A DNA stretch of 64,000 nucleotides, taken from contig DBGM01000011.1 of the NCBI GenBank assembly GCA_002295885.1, positions 171,090-235,089 on the forward strand, read 5' to 3'. The position numbers were made by a program, and so were the translations under genes. This DNA is from Phycisphaerales bacterium UBA854 (GTDB taxonomy: Bacteria; Planctomycetota; Phycisphaerae; Phycisphaerales; SM1A02). The notes beneath the pieces are model-generated. The model had not been told where the DNA came from. It searched no databases and saw only the letters and a program-made list of their open reading frames with translations. Of the stretch, positions 39,101 through 48,904 are shown in pieces (position 1 is the first letter of the stretch; each line of letters opens with the position of its first letter).

Positions 39101-39407
39101 CGATTCCTTCGACCTCCATGATGGTCGCGTAGTAGTCGGGAACGCCCGGCATGGTGCCTTCGGGACGTTCCGAATACGGAAGGATGTGCTCTTCAGGCCA
39201 ACGTCGACAACCGGTCATCCCGAGGCCCGCCAGAGCCATGGAGGCTCCCATCACCTTCATGAAGTGACGACGATCCTCCTCCATGAGTTCGGAGGCACCG
39301 GCGGGGAACTCGCGATGCAAAAACGTCTTGAATTCAGGCGTTTCCGCCAATTCATCCAGACTGCGCCAGTATGTCCGGCCCGACGGGCCCTGCTTCATCG
39401 ATGACAT
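36153..39407 (-). CDS. actB: Alternative complex III iron-sulfur/molybdopterin-like subunit ActB
   Basis: Large periplasmic subunit that carries electrons from the quinol site to the cytochromes. 1084 residues: a twin-arginine-type segment EDRRHFMKVMGASMALAGLGMTGC (RR at 46-47, lipobox-like Cys67), a molybdopterin-oxidoreductase-like domain without its cofactor (to about 730), then a ferredoxin-like domain with four cysteine clusters from about 777: CTGCGACVIAC, CQQCENAPCEQVC, CVGTRYCSNNC, and CNFC with CAQACTNDC. The C-terminus is strongly His rich (GGHGGHGDDHGHDHGHYGGH). Start 39407 lies within the end of actA, with AGGA upstream. Confidence 0.95.
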
Positions 39408-40060
39408 GTGGAACAGTCCTGATTCGGCTGAAGGTGGTTGGCATCCAGCCACTTGGCACCCTCGGCGATGCGTTCGGCGGCACCCATGTCCCATCCCCAT
39501 TCCAGCTGGGTGACGAGATCCGGATCACGCACATGGGGAGCAGGATCGCGGTGACAGGAAAGGCACCAGCCCATGCTCAGCGTCTCGTGCTGATAGACGA
39601 CTTCCATGGTGTCGACGCGACCATGGCATTCGACGCAGCTCACGCCCCGCGTGACGTGGGCGGAGTGGTTGAAGTATGCGTAGTCGGGAGAGTCGTGGAC
39701 CTTGACCCACTCCATCGGCATGCCGGTGTTGTAGCTCTCGGCCAGGGGCTTGATGTACTCGCTCTCGGGATGGATCTGCGTGTGGCAGTTCATGCAGGTG
39801 CTGGTCGGCGGAATGGCCGCCGACGCCGCGAACTCGACCGTGTTGTGGCAGTACCGGCAGTCGATGCCCAGTTCGCCCGCGTGCACCTTGTGGCTGAACG
39901 GAACGGGCTGGGTGGGCATGTATCCGACGTCGGTCGTCTTCGGACTGAACCCCCAGGCGACCATGAACGCCACGTACAATGGCGCAGACATCGCCACCAC
40001 GATTACCGTGGGGAGAAAGAGATTCGACCATTTCGGAAAGACGTAGTGGAAGCGGCCCAT
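39395..40060 (-). CDS. actA: Alternative complex III penta-heme cytochrome c subunit ActA
   Basis: Multi-heme c-type cytochrome anchored by one N-terminal helix (about 14-37). 221 residues with five CXXCH motifs starting at residues 68, 89, 142, 166 and 216; the last heme site ends one residue before the C-terminus. The pattern and the HKVHAGELGIDCRYCH...TCMNCHTQIH spacing are those of ActA. First gene of the 13-gene minus-strand respiratory operon; it overlaps actB by 13 bases. No Shine-Dalgarno precedes ATG 40060. Two perfect dyads lie within 85 bases upstream. Confidence 0.95.
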   Translation of the reverse strand: MGRFHYVFPKWSNLFLPTVIVVAMSAPLYVAFMVAWGFSPKTTDVGYMPTQPVPFSHKVHAGELGIDCRYCHNTVEFAASAAIPPTSTCMNCHTQIHPESEYIKPLAESYNTGMPMEWVKVHDSPDYAYFNHSAHVTRGVSCVECHGRVDTMEVVYQHETLSMGWCLSCHRDPAPHVRDPDLVTQLEWGWDMGAAERIAEGAKWLDANHLQPNQDCSTCHR

Positions 40061-40081
40061 GAGCGATCAGAAGCGAAGGAC

Positions 40082-40097
40082 TGTGAAGTTTTTCACA
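40082..40097. promoter_or_regulatory. CRP/FNR-family type operator TGTGA-N6-TCACA
   Basis: TGTGAAGTTTTTCACA is a perfect inverted repeat matching the CRP consensus TGTGA-N6-TCACA. Its centre is about 29 bases upstream of the actA start codon and probably just downstream of the transcription start, so a bound protein would more likely repress than activate. It would also form a small hairpin in RNA. The regulator is not in the window. Confidence 0.6.
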
Positions 40098-40111
40098 AAG
40101 TTTGACATGAC

Positions 40112-40144
40112 ATGATCTGCCCCCAACCGCTTGATGTCAAGCGG
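40112..40144 (-). promoter_or_regulatory. Promoter of the act-cox operon with dyad over the -35
   Basis: On the minus strand TTGACA (40140-40135), 17 bases, then GATCAT (40117-40112): a perfect -35 and a 4-of-6 -10 at ideal spacing, giving a start near 40105 and a leader of about 45 bases to actA. The -35 lies inside the perfect dyad CCGCTTGATGTCAAGCGG (40127-40144), a good candidate operator. The rest of the 296-base gap to 40356 holds the CRP-type site and the Fur-type palindrome. Confidence 0.6.
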
Positions 40145-40206
40145 GAAACAGGGTTCCGAAGGAGTCAAGATCGGCTGAAGAGGATGATTTTGAGTACAGC
40201 ACTTTT

Positions 40207-40225
40207 GTTGAGACGCAGTCTCAAC
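40207..40225 (+). promoter_or_regulatory. 19-bp perfect palindrome of Fur-box type
   Basis: GTTGAGACGCAGTCTCAAC has 8-bp arms and a 3-base centre. Its core TGAGA-N5-TCTCA has the 15-bp 7-1-7 geometry of Fur-family boxes (TGAGAATNATTCTCA-like), with a different centre. It is 132 bases upstream of the 33-residue lipoprotein gene and about 100 bases upstream of the act-cox promoter, so it could serve either. Confidence 0.45.
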
Positions 40226-40356
40226 TCATCGCAACATTTCCCGAACGATCAGCACACATTTCGCGCTCTTCTTCCTAGTTGAACATGCGGGGCACGACCC
40301 TGCTTCACCGGCGTCTCGCCTCCCAGCGAAATGCTTTTCTTGGAAGGGGAATCCAC

Positions 40357-40458
40357 ATGACCGTTCTCGTCGCCATACCGATCCTGATGACGCTGGGCCT
40401 GCCACTGGCGTTGGCCGCCTGTCCGACGGTTGAAGATCCGTGGGAACATGACGACTGA
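40357..40458 (+). CDS. Very small lipoprotein, 33 residues
   Basis: Unrecognised function. The 33-residue precursor begins MTVLVAIPILMTLGLPLALAA and continues with the mature part CPTVEDPWEHDD. The hydrophobic core ends in a lipobox LAAC at residues 19-22, predicting a lipid-modified mature peptide of only 12 residues, mostly acidic. The start is backed by GGAAGGGGA six bases upstream. tatD follows 38 bases downstream on the same strand. A Fur-type palindrome lies upstream. Entericidin-like peptides are of similar size, but I see no sequence match. Confidence 0.6.
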   Translation: MTVLVAIPILMTLGLPLALAACPTVEDPWEHDD

Positions 40459-40496
40459 CCGAACGGGCACCGGCGTGGTACCTTCGAACCCGGCCC

Positions 40497-41273
40497 ATGT
40501 TCGACACCCATTGCCACCTCGTGTCCACCCAGCTGCGGGAATCACTCGACGCCGTCCTGGCTCGAGCCGCGGATGCGGATGTGACGGGAATGATCACTGT
40601 CTCGACCTCGATGCGGGACTGCGAGGCGGGACTCGAAGTTGCCCATCACCACCCCCACGTCTGGTGCACCGCCGGCATTCACCCGCACGAAGCGGACTCC
40701 GAGATCGACTGGAGCGTCGTCCGGACCGTGGCCGCCGACGATCGCTGCGTGGCCTGGGGTGAGTTGGGCCTCGACTGGCACTACCGGGAGCCCGAGCGTC
40801 CCTCCCAGATCGCCCTGCTGGAAGCCCAGCTCGAGGTCATCGCAGCGGCCACGGGGCGTCAGTCGACCATGCCGATCGTCATCCACTGCCGGGAGGCCTA
40901 CGGGGATCTCCTGGGAGCGTTGCGGGACTCCGGCCTCGATCCGGAGCGGTTCGTCTTCCACTGCTTCACCGGGAACGAGGCCGAGATCGACCTCGTGCTC
41001 GACTTCGGAGCCAGCGTGAGCTTCACGGGCATCGTGACCTTCGGCAACGCCGCCGACATCCAGGCCGCGGCCCGCCGTGCTCCGCTGGATCGGATGATGA
41101 TCGAGACCGATGCCCCCTACCTGAGTCCGGAACCCGTGCGTTCGATGCGCCCGAACGAACCGTGCAACGTCGCGTACACCGCACGCTTCCTCGCGACGCT
41201 GCGGAGCATGGACGCAGAAACGTTCATCGAGACGATGGATGCCAACGCGGTCCGGTTTTTCTCGCTCGCCTGA
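40497..41273 (+). CDS. tatD: TatD family metal-dependent DNase
   Basis: Amidohydrolase-fold nuclease implicated in DNA repair and quality control. 258 residues with all metal-binding motifs: MFDTHCHL at the start, AGIHPHEA near 61-68, GELGLDWHY near 87-95, VIHCREA near 128, FHCFTGNEAEID near 153 and IETDAPYLSPEP near 203. Start 40497 is fixed by MFDTHCHL; no Shine-Dalgarno is evident. It follows the tiny lipoprotein and ends stop-to-stop (TGATCA) with the convergent DUF1573 gene. Confidence 0.95.
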   Translation: MFDTHCHLVSTQLRESLDAVLARAADADVTGMITVSTSMRDCEAGLEVAHHHPHVWCTAGIHPHEADSEIDWSVVRTVAADDRCVAWGELGLDWHYREPERPSQIALLEAQLEVIAAATGRQSTMPIVIHCREAYGDLLGALRDSGLDPERFVFHCFTGNEAEIDLVLDFGASVSFTGIVTFGNAADIQAAARRAPLDRMMIETDAPYLSPEPVRSMRPNEPCNVAYTARFLATLRSMDAETFIETMDANAVRFFSLA

Positions 41274-42131
41274 TCAGTCCTCGTCGGCTTCCTCGACGGG
41301 AACGTCGGGGTCGAAGTTGATGTCCGGAACATCGGGAACCCAGCTGCGATCCTCGAATCCTCCGCCGCGCATGCCCGTGTCGCCGTTGACGAGCAGCGTC
41401 GTCTCCTGCGCACCGGGCATGAAGACCGGAATCTCGACCCGATCGGGAGGTGGGCCGGTGGCGGTCACCTTGAGATCCCCCTCGTAGAGATCCGGGGTGC
41501 CGATTCGCTCCTTGCCTTCCTTGACCAGACGCCAGCCGTGGAACTCCACCTCGAGTCCATCCGGCGGATGGAAGGCGGGATCGGGGGGCCGCACGCCATC
41601 CCATCCCTCCACGTACAGCCGTGCGTTGCTCTTGCGGATGCCCAGTGTGCTCTCACCGCTGCGCCGGATGGTGATGCTCTGGGGCGTATGGCGCAGGCTG
41701 TCGCGAAGACGCCCCCGCGCCGACAACCAGAGCACCAGCGGCGACTCGTCCTCGAGCACGACCTTGATGTTCGAATCGAGCCTCCTCGACTCCTTCACGG
41801 AGAAGGTGACCGGCAGTTCCATGGTCGCACCGGCCTCGAGGAACGGCTCGCCGGGCCCGGCCCAGGTGCATCCGCAGCTCGGCACGGTCTTGAGAATGCG
41901 CAGCGGCCGGTCGGTCGTGTTCCGCAGTACGAAGGTGTGCGCGACCGTGGACTCGGGAGGATCGATCAGCACCACGCCGAAGTCGTGGCGATCGGAATCG
42001 ACCGGCTGCAGCGGCGAGGCCATCGCAAGTTGGAGAATCCACCACGCGAGCAGGAAGATGCCGCAGCCCAGCAGAAGGATGCTGATGACCTGCATCGGTC
42101 GGAACCGCCGGGCTTTCCGCTTCGCGTCCAT
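41274..42131 (-). CDS. DUF1573 domain protein, membrane anchored
   Basis: Function not established for the family. 285 residues: one N-terminal membrane helix (VISILLLGCGIFLLAWWILQLAM, about 15-37), then a periplasmic Ig/ASH-like DUF1573 domain with the hallmark HDFGVV...FVLRNTTDRPLRILKTVPSCGCTWAGPGEPFLEAGATMELPVTF (about 48-110). The rest is a beta-rich extension ending in an acidic tail (EEADED). A minus-strand TATGAT lies nine bases before the start, suggesting almost no leader. It is divergent from clpB and abuts tatD. Confidence 0.82.
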   Translation of the reverse strand: MDAKRKARRFRPMQVISILLLGCGIFLLAWWILQLAMASPLQPVDSDRHDFGVVLIDPPESTVAHTFVLRNTTDRPLRILKTVPSCGCTWAGPGEPFLEAGATMELPVTFSVKESRRLDSNIKVVLEDESPLVLWLSARGRLRDSLRHTPQSITIRRSGESTLGIRKSNARLYVEGWDGVRPPDPAFHPPDGLEVEFHGWRLVKEGKERIGTPDLYEGDLKVTATGPPPDRVEIPVFMPGAQETTLLVNGDTGMRGGGFEDRSWVPDVPDINFDPDVPVEEADED

Positions 42132-42176
42132 GGTGGCAGATCATAGGCCCTCGACTGCCGATCGCGACTCCACACA

Positions 42177-42191
42177 CTGCCATGCTGGCAG
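42177..42191. promoter_or_regulatory. 15-bp palindrome upstream of the sigma-54 promoter
   Basis: CTGCCATGCTGGCAG has perfect 6-bp arms and a 3-base centre, located about 73 bases upstream of the predicted clpB transcription start. Its position and symmetry fit an upstream activator site for a sigma-54 enhancer-binding protein. It could also bind a regulator of the divergent DUF1573 gene. Confidence 0.45.
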
Positions 42192-42230
42192 GCATACCCC
42201 CGCTCACGGCCTGCAACCCGGGGTCCCCGC

Positions 42231-42246
42231 TGGCACGGCTGTTGCA
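42231..42246 (+). promoter_or_regulatory. Sigma-54 (RpoN) promoter of clpB
   Basis: TGGCACGGCTGTTGCA matches the -24/-12 consensus TGGCACG-N4-TTGCA at every defined base, with GG (42232-42233) and GC (42244-42245) exactly ten bases apart. It points at clpB, whose start codon is 49 bases further on, and predicts initiation near 42257. Confidence 0.8.
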
Positions 42247-42294
42247 CCTCTGTGGGGGGCCCGGAACCGAATCGGGCCCGCATGGAGGACACCC

Positions 42295-44937
<2,643 letters not shown>

Positions 44938-44948
44938 CTCTCTCCCCC

Positions 44949-44981
44949 CCGGCCCGCCATCTCCTCACCCCGGCGGGCCGG
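44949..44981 (+). terminator. First hairpin after clpB
   Basis: CCGGCCCGCC/GGCGGGCCGG, a 10-bp GC-only stem with a 13-base loop, starts 11 bases after the clpB stop. It is followed by GACGCTCTTCC rather than a T-run, so its strength alone is uncertain; a second hairpin follows at once. Confidence 0.5.
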
Positions 44982-44992
44982 ACGCTCTTCCG

Positions 44993-45025
44993 ATACGGCC
45001 CTCGTCACCACGACGAGGGCCGTAT
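44993..45025. terminator. Second hairpin after clpB
   Basis: ATACGGCCCTCGTC/GACGAGGGCCGTAT, a perfect 14-bp stem with a 5-base loop, then TTCCATT. Between clpB and the lipoprotein gene it would act as a terminator or mRNA 3'-end stabiliser. Confidence 0.6.
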
Positions 45026-45049
45026 TCCATTACCGACCTCCCGGTCGTC

Positions 45050-45055
45050 TACCAT
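45050..45055 (+). promoter_or_regulatory. -10-like TACCAT six bases before the lipoprotein start
   Basis: TACCAT (TANNNT type) ends exactly six bases before ATG 45062 with no Shine-Dalgarno between, predicting a leaderless mRNA that starts just past the clpB hairpins. Confidence 0.45.
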
Positions 45056-45061
45056 GTCGCC

Positions 45062-45478
45062 ATGCGCACCTTCCTGCTGATCGCTTCCGCCCTCTCGCTC
45101 ACCGCCTGCCACTCGCAGCTGCAACCGCCGACCGAACGCCTCGCCGGCACCTGGTCCAGCACCTACGACGGCACGGTGATCCAGATGATCCCCGAGGACG
45201 ACACGCACGGAGCCTACGTGGTCCGCACCGCGGACGAGCCGATGCAGCTGATCGCCGGCTCCTACACCGCAACGGAGACGCGCATCGAGTTCAACGACGA
45301 GACGGGCCCCTGTGAGGGAAGCATCGGCCGCTACGGATACGCGATCCTCTCCACCGCGATCCAGTTCGACCGGCTCGAGGACGAGTGTTCGGGACGCGAT
45401 GCGGTGGTCACCGGCGGGACCTGGGTCCGCGTGCTTGCACCGGACCCGAAGGCGGACGCCGATTCGGATCGTCGCTGA
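45062..45478 (+). CDS. Small lipoprotein of unknown function
   Basis: 138 residues: signal peptide MRTFLLIASALSLTAC with a lipobox LTAC (Cys16), then a compact beta-rich domain (LAGTWSSTYDGTVIQMIPEDD...GSYTATETRIEFNDETGPCEGSIGRYGYAI) reminiscent of lipocalin-like folds that begin G-x-W. Two further cysteines (CEGS, DECSG) could form a disulfide. I do not recognise a family. It stands alone between the clpB hairpins and aroC, whose stop abuts its own (TGATCA). A TANNNT element six bases before the ATG suggests leaderless expression. Confidence 0.75.
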   Translation: MRTFLLIASALSLTACHSQLQPPTERLAGTWSSTYDGTVIQMIPEDDTHGAYVVRTADEPMQLIAGSYTATETRIEFNDETGPCEGSIGRYGYAILSTAIQFDRLEDECSGRDAVVTGGTWVRVLAPDPKADADSDRR

Positions 45479-46642
45479 TCAGATGTCCCGCGCCAGCGCA
45501 AGGTACGAGCGGTAGTTCGCCTCGACCTCGGCCATGGTGTCGCCGCCGAACTTCTCGAGGAAGGCCTTCGCCACCTCGAGTCCGACCACGTTCTCCATGA
45601 CCACGCTCGCCGCCGGCAGGGCGCAGACGTCGCTGCGTTCGTAGTCGCTGCGCTCCGCCTCCTTCGACTGCAGGTTGATGCTGGGCATCCCCTGCAGCAG
45701 CGTGCTGATGGGCTTCATCGCACCGCGTACCACGATCGGCATGCCGTCGGTCATGCCACCCTCGAGTCCGCCGGCGTGGTTGCGGGGGCGGGTGAAGCCG
45801 AGGCACGGTTCCTCGCGACGCGTCGCGTCGTACTCGATCGGATCGTGCACCTCGGAACCTCGGTGCCTGGCGACCTCCTTGCCGAGTCCGATCTCCACCC
45901 CCTTGAAGGCCTGGATGCCCATCACCGCGGCGGCAAGCCGGCTGTCGAGCTTCTCGTCCCAGTGCATGCAGGAGCCGAGTCCGATCGGACAGCCGAAGAC
46001 ATGCACCTCGCAGAGTCCACCGACGGTGTCCTTGTCCTCCTTGGCCCGCCGGATGTGGGCCCGGATCGCCTCGGACACCGCCTCGTCGGGACAGTACACG
46101 TCCGAAGCGTCGCGCAGTGCACGCAGCGCGTCGACGTTCGATGCGTCGACCTGCACGTCCGTGTCCGCATCGAGCAGGCCGCGGACGAAGCCGAAGACCT
46201 CGATGCCGAAGTGCCGGAGCATGCAGCGGGCCACGGCTCCGCCGGCCGTGCGGGCCGCCGTCTCGCGGGCGCTGGCCCGTTCGAGCGTGTCGCGGCAGTC
46301 ATCGGTGAGCCACTTGATCGAACCCGCCAGATCGGCGTGACCGGGACGCGGACGATGCACCCGCGGCGTACGCTCGAGATCGTCGAGCCGGCTGTCCTTG
46401 TTGGGAACCTGCAGCACCAGCGGCGAACCCATGGTCCGCCCCAGACGCACCCCGGACAGCCAGGTGACGGCGTCGGTCTCGATCCGCATGCGGGCTCCGC
46501 GACCGTATCCGCCCTGTCGACGACGAAGTTCGGCGTCGATGAAGTCGGTGTCCAGTTCGAGCCCCGCGGGCAGGCCCGTGAGCATCGCCAGGCCGCAGGG
46601 GCCGTGGGATTCGCCGGCAGTCTGACAGGTGAGGGTTGCCAC
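45479..46642 (-). CDS. aroC: Chorismate synthase
   Basis: Last step of the shikimate pathway: EPSP to chorismate, needing reduced FMN. 387 residues with TAGESHGPCGLAMLTGLPAG at the start (first signature, His13), the GRGARMRIETDAVTWLSGVRLGRTMGSPL stretch, the central ARETAARTAGGAVARCMLRHFG (Arg-rich signature) and the C-terminal RSDVCALPAASVVMENVVGL signature. It follows aroDE by 4 bases, so steps 3, 4 and 7 of the pathway are co-transcribed. Confidence 0.96.
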   Translation of the reverse strand: MATLTCQTAGESHGPCGLAMLTGLPAGLELDTDFIDAELRRRQGGYGRGARMRIETDAVTWLSGVRLGRTMGSPLVLQVPNKDSRLDDLERTPRVHRPRPGHADLAGSIKWLTDDCRDTLERASARETAARTAGGAVARCMLRHFGIEVFGFVRGLLDADTDVQVDASNVDALRALRDASDVYCPDEAVSEAIRAHIRRAKEDKDTVGGLCEVHVFGCPIGLGSCMHWDEKLDSRLAAAVMGIQAFKGVEIGLGKEVARHRGSEVHDPIEYDATRREEPCLGFTRPRNHAGGLEGGMTDGMPIVVRGAMKPISTLLQGMPSINLQSKEAERSDYERSDVCALPAASVVMENVVGLEVAKAFLEKFGGDTMAEVEANYRSYLALARDI

Positions 46643-46646
46643 GATG

Positions 46647-48191
46647 TCAGTCTATCAGTTGCCGCCAGGCGTCGACCGGGGCCTCGCGACCGGTCCAGGC
46701 CGTGAACTGTCGACGGGCCTGAGCCAGGAACATCGCTTCGCCGGTCACCACGGGGGTTCCCAGCGATTCCGCCAGTTCGACCAGCGGCGTTCGCCGCGGT
46801 GCGTAGACGCATTCGTAGACGACCTGCGCCTCCTCCAGCATCCACGTACGCAGACCCAGCGCCTCGATCGGGTTCCCCTCGGGGTCCGGCCCCCCCTCCA
46901 TGCCCACCGACGTGGTGTTGATGACCGCGTCGTAGCCGGAGACCTCGTCCGGATCCCCGATGGTGCACATGGGATCGTCCATCGCCTCCACCAGGGCCTG
47001 GGCCCGCTCCGGGGATCGGTTGAACACATCGACCCGGGCCCCCGCCGAGAGCAGTCCGGCCACCGCGGCCCGGGCCGCACCACCGGCCCCCAGCACGGCG
47101 ACGCGGGAGCCGGCCGTCTCGATGCCCAGGGTCTCGACGATCGCGGGGGCGTCCGTGTTGTCGGCAACCAGTTTGCCGTCCTTGTCGATCACAATCGTGT
47201 TGGCGGCGCCGGATCGCCGTGCAATGTCCGTGACTTCGCCGCCCTGCTCCAGCACGAACCGCAGGGCGTGTTCCTTGTGGGGCAGCGTGACGCAGAGACC
47301 CCGCAGCCGAATCGGGAGCTCCTCCATCAGCGTCAGGGCCGTCGCCTTGAACGATTCCCAGCCCGCGGCGACGGGCAACGGCAGGAAGACGCCGTCGTAC
47401 CCGACCGACTCGAAGCCCGCGTTGTGCACGACGGGGCTGAGCGAATGGCCCAGCGGCATCCCGATGATGCCCAGCACCCGGGTCGCCTCGCTCAGCGAGC
47501 GGTAGCGGAACCGGTGCAGCAGCGTGTCCAGATCGCATTGCCCGGGAGCGGTGACCCCAAGATCCGTCGACGCGAACGTGAGGAATGCGCCTTCCGTGCC
47601 CGCAAGCACCCGGCTCGGAATCCCCATGTCGCCCATGCACAGTGCGATGGCCGGTCCGGCGACCTGGTGCAGGACGTGGAAGGCCTCCAGGTTGTCGCGG
47701 ACGGAACGCGCCCGCCAGACGAACTTGCGGACGGACGCCTCCTCGACGGCGACCATGGCCTCCACCCGCTGCAGCAGGTCGTCGGGCCGTCCTTCGACGT
47801 CGTGCATCGAGAGGATCAGCCCCGTGTCGAGACCGTCCCACCGCGCCCACGCGGCACGCAGTTCGTCGGAGTCGGACCAGAATCCATGTTCGAGATCGAC
47901 GTACCGCGGAACGACCCCCCCTTCACGCAGTGCATCGAGGATGTCCGCGACGTCTTCGGGATCACCGTCGAAGGCGCCTCCCTCGTCCTCGCTCCGCACC
48001 GTGAGAATGCACGGCCGGGGCGAGGAGTCGACCAGGACGGCCATCGCGGGCACGGTGTCCGCGTCCGCCAGTTCGTCGACCCGCCACTCGATGAGATCCG
48101 CCCCCGCATCGACGGCGGCGCGGGCGGCCTCGAGGGCGGGGTCCACCTGGTCCGGTTCGGCGACGAAAATGGAGACGGCGATCAGCGACAT
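46647..48191 (-). CDS. Bifunctional 3-dehydroquinate dehydratase (type I)/shikimate dehydrogenase
   Basis: Fused AroD-AroE enzyme converting 3-dehydroquinate to shikimate. 514 residues. Residues 1 to about 230: type I dehydratase with DLIEWRVDEL, SMHDVEG (catalytic His) and the Schiff-base lysine in VRKFVWRA. From about 240: shikimate dehydrogenase with GMPLGHSLSPVVHNAGF, TLPHKEHALRF (catalytic Lys), NTDAPAIVETLG, AVLGAGGAARAAVAGL and INTTSVGMEGG. Such fusions are known from plants, chlamydiae and planctomycetes. Start 48191 has TAGGAT seven bases upstream, which could be either a -10 or an AGGA ribosome site. Confidence 0.93.
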   Translation of the reverse strand: MSLIAVSIFVAEPDQVDPALEAARAAVDAGADLIEWRVDELADADTVPAMAVLVDSSPRPCILTVRSEDEGGAFDGDPEDVADILDALREGGVVPRYVDLEHGFWSDSDELRAAWARWDGLDTGLILSMHDVEGRPDDLLQRVEAMVAVEEASVRKFVWRARSVRDNLEAFHVLHQVAGPAIALCMGDMGIPSRVLAGTEGAFLTFASTDLGVTAPGQCDLDTLLHRFRYRSLSEATRVLGIIGMPLGHSLSPVVHNAGFESVGYDGVFLPLPVAAGWESFKATALTLMEELPIRLRGLCVTLPHKEHALRFVLEQGGEVTDIARRSGAANTIVIDKDGKLVADNTDAPAIVETLGIETAGSRVAVLGAGGAARAAVAGLLSAGARVDVFNRSPERAQALVEAMDDPMCTIGDPDEVSGYDAVINTTSVGMEGGPDPEGNPIEALGLRTWMLEEAQVVYECVYAPRRTPLVELAESLGTPVVTGEAMFLAQARRQFTAWTGREAPVDAWRQLID

Positions 48192-48232
48192 CGCCCGCAT
48201 CCTACCCAACCCACGCCGCGAACGGACGCCGC

Positions 48233-48238
48233 TAGCAT
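48233..48238 (+). promoter_or_regulatory. -10-like TAGCAT six bases before start of 48245 gene
   Basis: TAGCAT (TANNNT type) ends exactly six bases before ATG 48245, with no Shine-Dalgarno. On the other strand of the same 53-base gap, TAGGAT (48204-48199) sits seven bases before the aroDE start. Both genes of this divergent pair may be leaderless. Confidence 0.45.
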
Positions 48239-48244
48239 GCGTGC

Positions 48245-48889
48245 ATGAGCACGACGCCTCCCGAACATCCGGACCAGAACGACGCCCTCGCCATCATCGA
48301 AGAGGCCTGCACCCTGCTGCAGGGCTGGTACAAGGGCGACCTCCGCTTCGACGACAACATCGTCCCGTGCCGTTTCGTGCGGACCGACGAGGGACGCCTG
48401 GTGGCCCCGGTGATGGTGGCGGCCCTGCATACCGCCGACACCGTGCTGATGATTCCCGATGAACACGCTCCGGTGCTGGAGCTGCTCCTGTCCATGGCGC
48501 CCTTCGAGGAGTCGGGGCCGGACGGTCGATGGGCGGATCGATGGCGCATCTACCACGGCGAGGAGGAGGACATCAACTGGGCCTTCTTCGACATCGACAT
48601 GGGACGCATGAGCGGCATCGTGATCGACGGCGACGCGCTGCTGCGAGCCAACCCGCTGGCCGAGGAGGAGGCGGGGCTGTGCCGGGCGATCAACGAACTC
48701 GGTCCCGAGGCCCTGCAGCGCGTGTGTCGCAAGCGGCTTGAACAGGAGGTCGAGCATCCGCTTGTCGTGGGCGTCGATCCCGACGGAATGGACGTGCGCG
48801 CCACGTTCGACGTGCTGCGGATTCCGTTCTCGATCGCGATCGACACACCCCGGGGCATCGTCAACACCGTCCGGCAGTGGGCGGACTGA
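48245..48889 (+). CDS. Uncharacterised protein, weakly PNPOx/DUF2470-like
   Basis: 214 residues, soluble, acidic. The N-terminal two thirds could be a split-barrel: RFVRTDEGRLVAPVMVAALHTADTVLMIPDEHAP, then ADRWRIYHGEEEDINWAFFDIDMGRMSGIVIDG. The C-terminal part AEEEAGLCRAINELG...VVGVDPDGMDVRATFDVLRIPFSIAIDTPRGIVNTVRQWA resembles the DUF2470 domain that follows pyridoxamine-oxidase-like barrels in HugZ-type heme-degrading proteins. The match is by eye and weak, and no heme-ligand His can be assigned. It stands alone between aroDE and hldE. Confidence 0.6.
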   Translation: MSTTPPEHPDQNDALAIIEEACTLLQGWYKGDLRFDDNIVPCRFVRTDEGRLVAPVMVAALHTADTVLMIPDEHAPVLELLLSMAPFEESGPDGRWADRWRIYHGEEEDINWAFFDIDMGRMSGIVIDGDALLRANPLAEEEAGLCRAINELGPEALQRVCRKRLEQEVEHPLVVGVDPDGMDVRATFDVLRIPFSIAIDTPRGIVNTVRQWAD

Positions 48890-48904
48890 ACGGCGCCGGA
48901 CGGA

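Noticed and set aside
40102..40107. Plus-strand TTGACA as a promoter for the tiny lipoprotein
   Set aside because: No -10-like hexamer at 15-19 bases downstream, and the gene starts 250 bases away.
42132..42294. Heat-shock CIRCE element or sigma-32 promoter before clpB
   Set aside because: No TTAGCACTC-N9-GAGTGCTAA or CTTGAA/CCCCAT-type sequence found; the sigma-54 match is the only strong signal.
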